From the NCBI RefSeq assembly GCF_001693385.1, contig NZ_CP016428.1, positions 1,302,001 through 1,366,000 on the forward strand: a stretch of 64,000 nucleotides of DNA. The letters are read 5' to 3'. Shown one piece after another: positions 1-8,706 of this stretch. The stretch comes from Bradyrhizobium icense (GTDB lineage Bacteria > Pseudomonadota > Alphaproteobacteria > Rhizobiales > Xanthobacteraceae). The position numbers and the translations under genes were made by a program. The stretch's first letter is position 1. The number at the start of each line of letters is the position of its first letter. The notes beneath the pieces were generated by a model that had not been told where the DNA came from, did no database searches, and worked only from the letters and a program-made list of their open reading frames with translations.

Positions 1-522
1 CTGGTCGAACAGATGGCGATCGACGACGAGTTTTGGCGGACCCCCGCCTGGCGGCACGCGAAAAACGCCCTGGAAGCCGAGCTGGCGAGGCCGCTCGACG
101 CCATAGACCGGCATGCGGCCGTACCAGGGGTCGCTGAAATAGATCGCGCCGCTCGAATGCACGCAGACATCATTCGGGCTGTTGAGCTCCTGGCTCTCGA
201 AATGCGAGGCGATCACCTCGCGGCGCCCGTCGGGCCGTTCGCGGATCAAGGACGAGGTGGCGTGCTCGCAGACGATCAAATTGAGCTCGGCGTCATAGGT
301 CATGCCGTTGCATTTGTTGGAGGGGCGCTTGACCTCGACGACGCCGCGCTTGGCGTCCCACCGCCGGCGCACGTCCGCCGGCATATCCGAAAACAGGAGA
401 TAATGATGGACCGGATGCCAGATCGGCCCTTCCGTAAATTCAAAACCGGTGCCGACCTGGCCGACCGGCGCGTAGGGGTCGATCAGGGTCTCGAATTCCG
501 GGCGCAGCGTGACGTGCGTCAT
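1..522 (-). CDS. SMP-30/gluconolactonase family hydrolase (3' end outside window)
   Basis: The 174 readable codons start MTHVTLRPEFETL and carry the family's early EGP motif (FEFTEGPIWHP) and the later SPNDVCVHSSG and YFSDPWYG blade motifs of SMP-30/gluconolactonase beta-propellers, which are calcium- or zinc-dependent lactonases. The ATG at 520-522 follows an AAAGGA ribosome site. The gene lies 19 bp after the metallo-beta-lactamase-fold hydrolase and reads to the window edge, so the C-terminus is unseen. It is the last visible member of the long minus-strand operon. A lactonase here fits hydrolysis of a cyclic ester produced by the upstream oxidase; the substrate is not known. Confidence 0.8.
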   Translation of the reverse strand, partial: MTHVTLRPEFETLIDPYAPVGQVGTGFEFTEGPIWHPVHHYLLFSDMPADVRRRWDAKRGVVEVKRPSNKCNGMTYDAELNLIVCEHATSSLIRERPDGRREVIASHFESQELNSPNDVCVHSSGAIYFSDPWYGRMPVYGVERPRQLGFQGVFRVPPGGGPPKLVVDRHLFDQ

Positions 523-541
523 CGGTCGGTCCTTTCAGCGC

Positions 542-1390
542 TCAGGCCGGAAACCAGTGGCGCTGCGGCAGGCTCTGCACCACGGGCCCGGGCACCTGAT
601 CGTGCAGCCGGCCAACCACCATGCCGCCCTCGATCTTGGCCGGTCGGTCGTGCACCGGGAGCAGGTAGCGCGAATTGCTCAGTAGCTTCTTGATCGCCGC
701 CTTTTCCGCGCGCTTGCTGGTGCCGTGATTGCCGGTCGTGCGCGGCTCCCAATCGTGAATCTCGTGGAAGGGGTTCACGATCTGGTCGTTGAAATCGTAG
801 ATCACATCGCCACAGATGGTGGCGATGCCGTCGGCGGTGTGAACGTGGATGTTCATCGAGCCCTCGGTGTGGGCGTTGGCGGCATCGCAATAGACGCCCG
901 GCATCAGTTCGATCGGCCCGGTCACCTCGAGATCGAGGAAACGCAGTGCGCTCCTTGTGTGCAGGCGGTCGATCAGGTGCTTGATGTCGGGCGCCGGATA
1001 TTGCGGATGCATCAGGCCCGAGACGGAATATTCCAGCTCCTTGCGGTTGAGCACGACCGTCGTGTTCATCGGAAACAGATCGTCCTTGCCAGCGTGATCG
1101 ATGTGCAGATGGGTGTGGCAGACGAAGCGGACGTCGCCCATGCGCACGCCGTGGCGCGCGAGCTGGTTCTCGATCATGTTCTCGTGGAACTGGAGCCCGC
1201 GCATGCCCAGCGTTTCCATGATCTGGTTGGAGCGGTAGCCGGTGTCGACCACGACCGGATAGGGACCGCCGACGATCAGGAAGCCGAGCGTCAGGACACG
1301 GCGGGTCCGGCCGCAATCGCGGCCGAGCACGAGAAAGCTCGATTCCAGTTCGATATCCCCATAATCCAGGATCTTGATTTCAAGCGGCAT
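542..1390 (-). CDS. Metallo-beta-lactamase-fold hydrolase, N-acyl-homoserine-lactonase-like
   Basis: The 282-residue protein has the zinc-binding HxHxDH motif at about residues 94-99 (HTHLHIDHAGK), followed by further His/Asp ligands (NAHTEGSMN, CGDVIYDFND). The length and motif spacing match AHL-lactonase-like (AttM/AiiA) metallo-hydrolases. An upstream in-frame start would add 41 residues, but the ATG at 1388-1390 has a GGGAGGGA ribosome site and begins the conserved MPLEIKILDYG, so it is preferred. It sits between an amidohydrolase and an SMP-30 lactonase in the same operon, so a catabolic lactone or ester is more likely than quorum quenching. That functional reading is inference. Confidence 0.8.
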   Translation of the reverse strand: MPLEIKILDYGDIELESSFLVLGRDCGRTRRVLTLGFLIVGGPYPVVVDTGYRSNQIMETLGMRGLQFHENMIENQLARHGVRMGDVRFVCHTHLHIDHAGKDDLFPMNTTVVLNRKELEYSVSGLMHPQYPAPDIKHLIDRLHTRSALRFLDLEVTGPIELMPGVYCDAANAHTEGSMNIHVHTADGIATICGDVIYDFNDQIVNPFHEIHDWEPRTTGNHGTSKRAEKAAIKKLLSNSRYLLPVHDRPAKIEGGMVVGRLHDQVPGPVVQSLPQRHWFPA

Positions 1391-1427
1391 ATGTTCCCTC
1401 CCATATTCCTTTGATTGGCGTGCGCCG

Positions 1428-2318
1428 TCATCGGTCGAGCCGATAGACGCGCAAGGCAGTCTTGCGCAGAACGGCGTCGCGCTGATCCGCACTAAGCGTG
1501 GCTGTTGCGGCAAGATAGGCGTCGATCAACTCGCGATAGCTGGTCCAGAGTTTTTCGATCGGAAAATTGGAGCCGAACAGGCAGCGATCAGCGCCGAAGA
1601 TTGCTACCGTATCGGTGAGAATGGAGGCGATATGCGCGGGATCGTTGCGATGGATGAAGGTTCCAAGACCGGAAAGCTTTGAGACGATGTTCGGACAGGC
1701 CGCGAGCCGGGTTATCCCGGCGCGCCAGGCGGATCGGCCCTGCGGCGAAAGATCTTCCAGCATGGCGGCGTGCTGCAAGATGAAGGTCACATCGGGGCAG
1801 GATTCGGCGAGTCCCGCGGCATCTTCCATCTGCGGCGCGAACACCTGCAGATCGAAGCTGAAGCCATAGTGGGCGAGATGCGCGATGTTGCGCCGGATCT
1901 TTGGATCGGCGCAGAGGTCGGGCCGGGCCGCAAAGCGATAGAGCGGGTTTTCGTGCCAGTGCAGTTGCATGCGCACGCCACGCACCAGCGGATAGCGTGC
2001 GAGACGATCGAGCTGTGGACGGACATCGTCGACATTGAAATCGGCGTAGGAGACGATGGCGTGCGGCCAGCCATGCTCTTTCGCGGTCTGCTGCACCCAG
2101 GCGGTTTCGTCCTCGAAGCGATCATTGGCCCAGTTGGTCTGCACGTAGACCGACCGCGCCACGCCGGAGCCGGCGAGATCGGCGAGATATTCCTCGATCG
2201 GATAGTCGCGGCGGATCGGCTCGTAGGGGCCGAAGATGCGCGGCTGCATCGGGCCGACAAGCCAGGGCAGGTCGGCCTGGCGCCAGATGTGGTGATGGGC
2301 ATCGACGATATCGGTCAC
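1428..2318 (-). CDS. Amidohydrolase family protein (amidohydrolase_2 TIM barrel)
   Basis: The 296-residue protein opens with MTDIVDAHHHIW, the HxH metal motif of the amidohydrolase_2 family (2-pyrone-4,6-dicarboxylate lactonase, fuconolactonase, decarboxylases). A late FGSNFPIEKLW segment carries the usual C-terminal substrate loop. Its ATG overlaps the stop of the VWA gene by 4 bp, implying translational coupling. In the operon it follows the molybdenum hydroxylase and its maturation factors and precedes two more lactonase-like enzymes, so three hydrolases of different folds sit in a row. Lactone hydrolysis is the best guess; the sequence does not fix the substrate. Confidence 0.8.
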   Translation of the reverse strand: MTDIVDAHHHIWRQADLPWLVGPMQPRIFGPYEPIRRDYPIEEYLADLAGSGVARSVYVQTNWANDRFEDETAWVQQTAKEHGWPHAIVSYADFNVDDVRPQLDRLARYPLVRGVRMQLHWHENPLYRFAARPDLCADPKIRRNIAHLAHYGFSFDLQVFAPQMEDAAGLAESCPDVTFILQHAAMLEDLSPQGRSAWRAGITRLAACPNIVSKLSGLGTFIHRNDPAHIASILTDTVAIFGADRCLFGSNFPIEKLWTSYRELIDAYLAATATLSADQRDAVLRKTALRVYRLDR

Positions 2319-3433
2319 GCGGCTTTCCTTTGTCCGAGCGAGAGAACGTGGGAGACGATCGCGGCGGTGGATCCGCCGTCGACCAGATCATCCACGAAGC
2401 GGCGGATCGCGATCAGCGCTTCGGTCTGCGGCTGAAAGCCGGGGCCTGACGCCAGCGGCGTCAACCAGCTCAGGCGCCAGGCGCGCCGCGACAATTTTGC
2501 GACGGCATCGCGCAGGGCGGAGGGGTCGCCGCGCTCGAGGCCGTCGGACAGAATGACGACCGCGGCGCCGCGGGCATAGCCGCCGAACCGGGGCACGGCC
2601 AGAAACGCCTGCAGCGCATCGCCGATGCGGGTGCCGCCGTCCCAGTCGCTAACCAGATGAGCGGCGGCGAACAGCGCCTGTTCGCGGCGCTTCAGACGGA
2701 GCGCCCGGGTAACGCGGGTGAGCCGGGTGCCGAAGGTGAATACCTCGACGTTGGGAGCCGCATGCACCACCGCGTGGGCGAGTTTCATGTTGTCGTCCGT
2801 GCGTCCCTTCATCGAACCGGAGACGTCGACCAGCAGCAGCACCTTGCGCGGCCGGGCGCGCCGCTTGAGACGGCCGAGCCGCAGCACTTCGCCATCGTTG
2901 CGCACGCTCTCGCGCAAGGTTCGCCGCAGATCGGCCCAGGGACCGCGCCGAGCGCGCATGCGCCGGTGGCCGCGGCGCCGCGGCAGCCGCGCAGGCGCTT
3001 CGCGCGACAGTTTTCGCAAGACATCGCCGGTCACGCCCGGCGCGAAGCGGCGTTCGACCAGCGCCTCCGCGCGGGCGGCGGCAAGCCCGGACTCGCTGAC
3101 TTCATCGGCCAGCAATGTTTCGTCCACGCCGCGGCCTTCCTCCTGCAGGCGAACGACTTCCTCGTCTTCGGCGCCGGCATGATCGATTGCTTCGCTGCCG
3201 AGGAAATGGATGTCGAACAGCAGGTCGTAGGTCGCTCGCCGCTCGGGTGGCGGGGCGAGCGTCGCGAGCCCGGCTTGACGGATGGTGTCGATGCTGCGCG
3301 GCCCCAGCAGCTCGATCGCCGAGAGAAATGCCGTGGTCTGTTCCGGCGCAACCGCAAAGCCGTTGGCGCGCAGCAGGGCGACAAAGGACACGAAGACGCC
3401 AATAGGACGCGGCAGTTGAAGTGCGTCGCTCAC
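2315..3433 (-). CDS. VWA domain protein, CoxE-like
   Basis: The 372-residue protein has a VWA domain in its C-terminal half with an intact MIDAS motif (LLVDVSGSMKG, DxSxS) and a later ILSDGLERG strand. The N-terminal half, rich in Arg and Glu, matches CoxE-type proteins. In CO dehydrogenase systems CoxE works with the MoxR-type ATPase CoxD to mature the molybdenum-copper site. Here the pair follows a Cox-type hydroxylase and probably has an equivalent maturation or chaperone role. It starts with GTG, overlapping the MoxR stop by 4 bp, and ends overlapping the amidohydrolase start by 4 bp. Confidence 0.85.
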   Translation of the reverse strand: MSDALQLPRPIGVFVSFVALLRANGFAVAPEQTTAFLSAIELLGPRSIDTIRQAGLATLAPPPERRATYDLLFDIHFLGSEAIDHAGAEDEEVVRLQEEGRGVDETLLADEVSESGLAAARAEALVERRFAPGVTGDVLRKLSREAPARLPRRRGHRRMRARRGPWADLRRTLRESVRNDGEVLRLGRLKRRARPRKVLLLVDVSGSMKGRTDDNMKLAHAVVHAAPNVEVFTFGTRLTRVTRALRLKRREQALFAAAHLVSDWDGGTRIGDALQAFLAVPRFGGYARGAAVVILSDGLERGDPSALRDAVAKLSRRAWRLSWLTPLASGPGFQPQTEALIAIRRFVDDLVDGGSTAAIVSHVLSLGQRKAA

Positions 3434-4311
3434 GCGGCAGCCTCCGCAATGAGTGCATCGAGCCGGCCGGAGATGAAGGTGAGATCCTCCTCGTCCTTGA
3501 GCGCGACGCCGACAGAGCGCTTGAAGGCATCCGGCCAGCGGGCGCCGCGTTCATGCAACAGCGTGGCCGCCTCCGCCCAGTCCACGGCTTCAGCGATACC
3601 CGGCGCTTTGCTCAGCGGTTCCCGCCGCAGCTGGCCGACGGCGGCGACGACGGCGCGAGCGGTTGACTCCGCAACGCTCGACGCCCGCATCATGACGATA
3701 CGCGCCTCGCGCTCAGCGGTGGGATAATCGATCCAGTGATAGACGCAGCGGCGGCGCAACGCCTCGTGCAGGTCGCGGGTGCGGTTCGAGGTCAGCACGA
3801 CGACAGGGCGCTCGGCGGCACGGACGGTGCCGCGCTCCGGAATCGAAATCTGGAAATCGGAAAGGAATTCGAGCAGAAACGCCTCGAACTCCTGATCGGC
3901 GCGGTCGATTTCGTCGATCAGCAGCACAGTGGAGTCAGGCGCGCGCAGGGCAGCCAGCATCGGCCGTTCGATCAGGAAGGTTTCGCCATAGATGTCGATG
4001 CTTTCCTCGCCGGCCTGCCGGATCGCGAGCATCTGGCGCGGATAGTTCCACTCGTAAAGCGCGGCGGATGCGTCGATGCCCTCGTAGCATTGCAGGCGGA
4101 TCAGGCGGCGGCCGAGCACGGCGGCGATCGCCTTGGCCGCTTCGGTCTTGCCGACACCCGGCGCGCCTTCCAAGAGCAGCGGCTTGCCGAGCGCAAGCGC
4201 GAGATAGGCCGCCGTCGCGAGACCGTCGTCGGCGAGGTAATACGCCGTCCGCAAGGCACGTTCGAGCGCTTCGGGGCTGTCGATGCCGACGATGTTTGAG
4301 CGGATCGTCAT
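3430..4311 (-). CDS. MoxR-family AAA+ ATPase, CoxD-like
   Basis: The 293-residue AAA+ protein has Walker A at residues 49-56 (GAPGVGKT), Walker B around 131-134 (LLIDEIDRAD) and a sensor 1 region (VVVLTSNRTRDL). Single-domain MoxR ATPases of this size pair with VWA proteins, and the VWA gene follows with a 4-bp overlap. In carboxydotrophs CoxD drives assembly of the CoxL active site. Here it lies 9 bp after the second half of the molybdopterin subunit, so a role in maturing that enzyme is likely. The ATG is clear, and no stop or frameshift interrupts the reading frame. Confidence 0.88.
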   Translation of the reverse strand: MTIRSNIVGIDSPEALERALRTAYYLADDGLATAAYLALALGKPLLLEGAPGVGKTEAAKAIAAVLGRRLIRLQCYEGIDASAALYEWNYPRQMLAIRQAGEESIDIYGETFLIERPMLAALRAPDSTVLLIDEIDRADQEFEAFLLEFLSDFQISIPERGTVRAAERPVVVLTSNRTRDLHEALRRRCVYHWIDYPTAEREARIVMMRASSVAESTARAVVAAVGQLRREPLSKAPGIAEAVDWAEAATLLHERGARWPDAFKRSVGVALKDEEDLTFISGRLDALIAEAAA

Positions 4312-4320
4312 GGAAAGACC

Positions 4321-5343
4321 TCAGCGCCGCGCCTGCGGCCGCGCGCCGCCTTGGGCCTTGATTGCCCGCAACACTTTTTCCGGCGTGATCGGCAGTTCAT
4401 CCATCCGCACGCCGACCGCATTGAAGATGGCGTTGGCAACCGCGGGCAGAACCGGGTTGGCGCACATCTCGCCCGGTCCCTTGGCGCCGAACGGCCCGTC
4501 GGCTGCAGGGCGTTCCAGCACCGCGATATCATGCGGGCAGATGTCACCGGGGCCGGGCATGAGATATTCGACGAAATCGCGCGGACCGTGCGCCGGATTT
4601 GGATAATAGGGTTCGGGCGTTTCAAAGAGCGCGTGGCTCACTCCCATCCATGCGCCGCCGACGAGCTGCTGCTCCACCAGCCGCGGATTGAGCGCGCGGC
4701 CCAGTTCATAGGCGCTGTCCATGCGCACCATCGCAACCTCGCCGGTCTCGTCGTCGACCTCGACCTCGGCGACCAGGCAGGCGTGCGCATAGCAGGTCGC
4801 CGGCGACATTTCGCCGGTCTCGGGATTCACTTCGGACAACGGCACCAGAAAAATGCCGCGGCCTGAGATCGTCTTGCCCTGCTTGAACTGCGCCGCGATC
4901 GCGACATCCTTGGTGGAGATCGAGCGGTGCGGCGCGCCCTTGACGTGGATACTGCCGCGCCCGTCGGTCTCGAGATCGGCGGCATTGACCTCCAATTCCT
5001 CCGCAGCAGCTTCCATCATGACGCCGCGCGCCTCCCTGGCCGCCGCCATCACCGCGTTGCCGACGCGGTGCGTGCCGCGCGAGGCGAACGAACCCATGCA
5101 GTGCGGGCCGGTGTCGGAATCCGCGGTGTCGACATAGACGTCTTCGACCGGCACGCCGAGTGTCTCCGCGCAGATCTGCCGCGTCACGGACTTCATGCCC
5201 TGGCCGAGATCGATCGACGACAGCGACACCGTGAACTTGCCGCTGGGGTTGGAATGAACCAGAGCCTGGCTGGGATCGCCGCCAAGGTTCATTCCGATCG
5301 GATAGTTGATCGAAGCCATGCCGCGTCCGCGATGCTTTGCCAT
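4321..5343 (-). CDS. Molybdopterin-binding hydroxylase subunit, C-terminal half (split CoxL/XDH-type)
   Basis: This 340-residue protein corresponds to the second molybdenum-binding half of a CoxL/xanthine dehydrogenase large subunit. It includes the LSSIDLGQGMKSV cofactor segment and, at residues 289-292, a GPGE motif with the catalytic glutamate (E292) expected in GxGE. The N-terminal half is encoded by the preceding separate gene; the gap is 2 bp, with an AGGAGA ribosome site just before this ATG. The split is therefore arranged for coupled translation and does not look like a recent frameshift. Together the two products would form one active subunit (inference). Confidence 0.85.
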   Translation of the reverse strand: MAKHRGRGMASINYPIGMNLGGDPSQALVHSNPSGKFTVSLSSIDLGQGMKSVTRQICAETLGVPVEDVYVDTADSDTGPHCMGSFASRGTHRVGNAVMAAAREARGVMMEAAAEELEVNAADLETDGRGSIHVKGAPHRSISTKDVAIAAQFKQGKTISGRGIFLVPLSEVNPETGEMSPATCYAHACLVAEVEVDDETGEVAMVRMDSAYELGRALNPRLVEQQLVGGAWMGVSHALFETPEPYYPNPAHGPRDFVEYLMPGPGDICPHDIAVLERPAADGPFGAKGPGEMCANPVLPAVANAIFNAVGVRMDELPITPEKVLRAIKAQGGARPQARR

Positions 5344-5345
5344 GG

Positions 5346-6929
5346 TCAGCGTCTCCTGGTGCCGAAGACGGAAGAAAAGCGCGTGGCACCGTGTGACGGC
5401 GACGGAGCGGGCGGCCTCGGAGGAGGTGGTGGCGCGGGAGGCGGCGGTTCATGGATCGGTGCAGGAGGCGCGCGATCGTAGGTGGTTCGCTGTTGCGAAA
5501 CCGCGGCGCGTTGCAGTACGGGTTCGAGCGGCGTCGGCGATATCGCTGCCCGGCTGCCGCCGCCGTCTCTGCGCGACGACATCCGCTTCATCTCTTCACG
5601 AAGCGGCCATTTGGCCTTTTCGGCGGCCACCTGCACGCATTCGATCAGCGCGGTGTTCTTGGCCTCGCGCCGGTGCGCCTTCATGTCGCCGTCGCGGTAG
5701 GCGTTGAGAATGCGAAACTCCATCGGGTCGATACCGACCAGATGGGCGAGCTTGTCCATCTGGCATTCGAGCGCGAAGTCCATTGCGGTGACGCCGAAAC
5801 CGCGCATGGCGGTCGCGGGCGTGCGGTTGGTGAACACGCAATAGACGTCGCCATGAACGTTGGGGATCGTATAGGGGCCGGGCAGGTGGGCCACGCATTT
5901 GACCACGGCGTAGCTCGAAAGCCGGGTATAGGCGCCGCTGTCGAAATAGGCGCGGATCTTGCGGGCGACGATGCGCCCGTCGCGCATCACGCCGTCCTTG
6001 ATGTAGATGCGCTCGGCGCCGCGCGGCGAGCCGAACTGCATCTCCTCCTCACGGCCGAGCTGATAGCGGACCGGACGCCCGCTCAGCATTGCGCCGAGAA
6101 TGGCGAGCGGTTCGGTGAGCGTATCCACTTTGCCGCCGAAACCGCCGCCGACGGTGCCGCCGATGAAGTGGAAGGTGTTGGAGGGCACGTCGAGGATTTT
6201 TGCGCAGGTGTCGAGCGAGAAGAACAGCGCTTGCGTCGAGGTATAGACGACGTAGCGTCCATTCGTATCGGGCGCTGCGATCGAACCATTGGTTTCGGTC
6301 GGCGCATGCTCGATCGGCGACATCTGGTAGCGCTGTTCGAGCACGTGATCGGCTTCCGCGAAGCCACGCTCGACGTCGCCGAAGCGCAGCTTCTGATGAT
6401 CGTAGACGTCGTGATAGATGAATGTGTTTTTAGGGTAGACCTCGTTGACGACGGGCGCGCCCGGCTTCAAGGCTTCCTCGACGTCGAACACCGCAGGCAG
6501 CGGCTCGTAATCGACGCGCACTTTCGCCATCGCCTCATAGGCTTCACGCGGGCTGTCGGCGACAATGGCGACGATCGGCTCGCCCTTGTAGCGGACCTTG
6601 TCGACCGCGAGCGACGGCTCGTCGTCCTTGCCGAAATTGATCAGGCTGAGCAGGGTGTTGAGATTGCGCGGCACGTCGGGCCCGCGAATGATGCGCCGAA
6701 CGCCCGGCGAGCGTTCCGCTTCCATCGTATCGATGCGGCGCAGGCGGGCATGCGCGTGTGGGCTGCGCAGCACTTTCAGATGCAGCATGCCCTGCAGCTT
6801 ATGGTCGTCGAAATAGGTCGAAGTGCCCGTGACATGGCCGAGCATGTCCTGGCGCTGCGTGCCCTTGCCGATCTCTTTCAAATTATCGTCGCGCTCGTCG
6901 GCGAAGATGTCCTTGCGCAATTCCAGCAT
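5346..6929 (-). CDS. Molybdopterin-binding hydroxylase subunit, N-terminal half with proline-rich tail
   Basis: The 527-residue protein covers the CoxL N-terminal domain and the first molybdopterin-binding half, with GGGFGGK at residues 261-267 and PATAMRGFGV around 371-380. Homology stops near residue 450. The last 75 or so residues are a low-complexity tail, strongly proline-rich at about 488-512, ending in TRRR. The active-site loop is AMRGFG, not the AYxCSFR of form I CO dehydrogenase, so this is a general hydroxylase and not a CODH. It lies 11 bp after the 2Fe-2S subunit. The tail may help dock the C-terminal half encoded by the next gene (inference). Confidence 0.85.
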   Translation of the reverse strand: MLELRKDIFADERDDNLKEIGKGTQRQDMLGHVTGTSTYFDDHKLQGMLHLKVLRSPHAHARLRRIDTMEAERSPGVRRIIRGPDVPRNLNTLLSLINFGKDDEPSLAVDKVRYKGEPIVAIVADSPREAYEAMAKVRVDYEPLPAVFDVEEALKPGAPVVNEVYPKNTFIYHDVYDHQKLRFGDVERGFAEADHVLEQRYQMSPIEHAPTETNGSIAAPDTNGRYVVYTSTQALFFSLDTCAKILDVPSNTFHFIGGTVGGGFGGKVDTLTEPLAILGAMLSGRPVRYQLGREEEMQFGSPRGAERIYIKDGVMRDGRIVARKIRAYFDSGAYTRLSSYAVVKCVAHLPGPYTIPNVHGDVYCVFTNRTPATAMRGFGVTAMDFALECQMDKLAHLVGIDPMEFRILNAYRDGDMKAHRREAKNTALIECVQVAAEKAKWPLREEMKRMSSRRDGGGSRAAISPTPLEPVLQRAAVSQQRTTYDRAPPAPIHEPPPPAPPPPPRPPAPSPSHGATRFSSVFGTRRR

Positions 6930-6940
6930 GGCGGTGTCCT

Positions 6941-7420
6941 TTAGGCGCGGGCGCGACCGCTCGAAGCGGCGGCGAGGACGGCGTTGATGATCGGCTCATA
7001 GCCGGTGCAGCGGCAGATATTGCCTGAGATCGCCTCGATGACCTCGGCGCGGCTCGGCGACGGATTGCGGTCGAGCAGCGCTTTCGCCGCCATCAGCATG
7101 CCCGGCGTGCAGTAGCCGCACTGGGCCGCGAAATGCTCCATGAAGGCGCGCTGCAGCGGATGCAGATTGGGGCCGTCCTTCAGCCCGTCGAGGGTCTCGA
7201 CGGCGCGCCCGTTTACGGTTTCCGCCAGCGTCAAGCACGAGAGGTGCAGCTCGCCGTCGATCAGCACGCTGCAGGCGCCGCAGCCGCCCTGGCCGCAGCC
7301 GAACTTTGGCGTCATGTCGCCGATTGATTCGCGGAGCGCGACCAGGAGATTGACGCCGCCGTCGACGAATAGCGCGACGTCGCGGCCATTGTGACGAAAT
7401 TGCAGGGCGGTCTTGGTCAT
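6941..7420 (-). CDS. (2Fe-2S)-binding subunit of molybdenum hydroxylase, CoxS-like
   Basis: The 159-residue small subunit has both cluster motifs of the family: an N-terminal plant-ferredoxin-type set (FGCGQGGCGACSV then a fourth Cys in HLSCLTL) and a C-terminal helical set (AQCGYCTPGM and ICRCTGYEP). All eight ligand cysteines are present and the length is typical. It passes electrons from the molybdenum centre to the FAD subunit encoded immediately upstream, 6 bp away. The order here is FAD, FeS, Mo (M-S-L). Confidence 0.93.
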   Translation of the reverse strand: MTKTALQFRHNGRDVALFVDGGVNLLVALRESIGDMTPKFGCGQGGCGACSVLIDGELHLSCLTLAETVNGRAVETLDGLKDGPNLHPLQRAFMEHFAAQCGYCTPGMLMAAKALLDRNPSPSRAEVIEAISGNICRCTGYEPIINAVLAAASSGRARA

Positions 7421-7426
7421 GACGGC

Positions 7427-8245
7427 TTACTCCAGACCGGACAACAGGCGGCGAAGATGAACGCCGACGATCTCGCGACGATACCAGGCGCTACCCAGCG
7501 CATTGTCTGCGGGTGACACGCCTTCGGCGGCCACCGCCGCAGCAGCATTGATCGCGGAGTCGTCAAGCGAGCGTCCCTCTAGCGCCCGCTCGGCGGCTCT
7601 GGCGCGAACTTGCGTCGCGGCCATCGAGCCGAGCGCAATGCGTGCACCTGAAATGCGGCCGCCGCTGACCGGCAGATGCGCGGCCAGCGTAATCACGGAG
7701 CCGCCCTTCGGCTTGATGCGGGCAATCTTGCGATAGCGGAAGGCATCGGGGCTTGCGGGTCGCTGACAGGAGACGGTCAGCACCAGCGCGCCGCTCTGGC
7801 GTTCGCGGGATTGCAGGAACTCCTCGATCGGCATGTCGCGGGCGCCAAGGCCGCCCTGGACGGAGACGGTGGCGTCGAGCGCCAGCAGGGCGACGGTAAA
7901 GTCGCCATAAGGATTCGGCGCGAACAGATTTCCTCCCACCGTGCCCATGTTGCGCACCGCAGGGCCGCCGATCGAACGTGCCGGTGCGTGCAGAAACGCA
8001 AGCTCGCGTTCGGCCAGTATCCTGGCGAAGGTGACGCCGGCGCCGATCGTAACGCGCGAGCTTGCGACGTCGATCCGCGCCAGCGCCTGGTCGGTGGCAC
8101 GCACCACGGTCGAGATCGAGATATCGCCCTCGTTGAGCGCGCGCATGACGAGCGTGCCGCCGCCGAGATAGCGGGCGCTGCGGTCGGACGACAACGCCGA
8201 GGCCGCCTCGCCAAAATTCGCGAATGTCTTCACCGTGACGGGCAT
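7427..8245 (-). CDS. FAD-binding subunit of molybdenum hydroxylase, CoxM-like
   Basis: The 272-residue protein has the two FAD-contact motifs of CoxM/xanthine dehydrogenase medium subunits: RYLGGGTLVM near the N-terminus and GGPAVRNMGTVGGNL around residues 92-106. The FAD domain is followed by the CO_deh_flav_C fold (YRKIARIKPKGGS). It accepts electrons from the 2Fe-2S subunit encoded next. It lies 16 bp after an SRPBCC gene of the same operon. Length and motifs are ordinary. Confidence 0.92.
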   Translation of the reverse strand: MPVTVKTFANFGEAASALSSDRSARYLGGGTLVMRALNEGDISISTVVRATDQALARIDVASSRVTIGAGVTFARILAERELAFLHAPARSIGGPAVRNMGTVGGNLFAPNPYGDFTVALLALDATVSVQGGLGARDMPIEEFLQSRERQSGALVLTVSCQRPASPDAFRYRKIARIKPKGGSVITLAAHLPVSGGRISGARIALGSMAATQVRARAAERALEGRSLDDSAINAAAAVAAEGVSPADNALGSAWYRREIVGVHLRRLLSGLE

Positions 8246-8261
8246 GGCTTCGCCTCCGCTT

Positions 8262-8705
8262 TCATGCGGCCTCCTTCAGGTGCCGGCGAATGGCGTCGAA
8301 GCCGGCTTGATAGATCTGTTCCGCGACCATCTGCGTCAGGCGCTCGGCATCGGCAGGCCGCGCGGTGAACCTGGATTCCCAATGCCAAAACGTGCGATCG
8401 CCGTCGGTGACCGGCAGCAGCCGGACATGGGCAACATAGTTGAACATCGGAATCGGCGTGTCGAGCAGGCAGTAGCTGAAGGTCTGTTCGAGATCGGATA
8501 GCGCCAGCAACTGTTCGCGCAGCTCCGAGCCGTCCTGCAGCTTGAAGCGCCTGATACAGCCGATCTTGTCGGCGGCCTGTGCGCGCTCGATCGTGCTGGT
8601 GGCGACCTCGGGATGCCAGCGGTCGTGGCCGTTGAAATCGCGCAGCGCATTCCAGACCGCGCCGGTCGGCGCGTCGAGGATCGTGCTTTTGACGATATGC
8701 GGCAC
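8262..8705 (-). CDS. SRPBCC family protein (second of a tandem pair)
   Basis: The 147-residue protein has the START-like SRPBCC pattern of polyketide cyclase/CoxG/MxaD types: an N-terminal strand (MPHIVKSTILDAPTG), WNALRDFNGHDRWHPEV, and a long C-terminal helix. It is clearly a paralogue of the neighbouring gene: both share RDFNG, WHP, DKIGC and PVTDGD at matching positions. CoxG-type SRPBCC proteins occur beside CO dehydrogenases and help membrane attachment, so either protein could tether the hydroxylase or bind its hydrophobic substrate. Only 1 bp separates the two genes. Confidence 0.82.
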   Translation of the reverse strand: MPHIVKSTILDAPTGAVWNALRDFNGHDRWHPEVATSTIERAQAADKIGCIRRFKLQDGSELREQLLALSDLEQTFSYCLLDTPIPMFNYVAHVRLLPVTDGDRTFWHWESRFTARPADAERLTQMVAEQIYQAGFDAIRRHLKEAA

Positions 8706-8706
8706 G

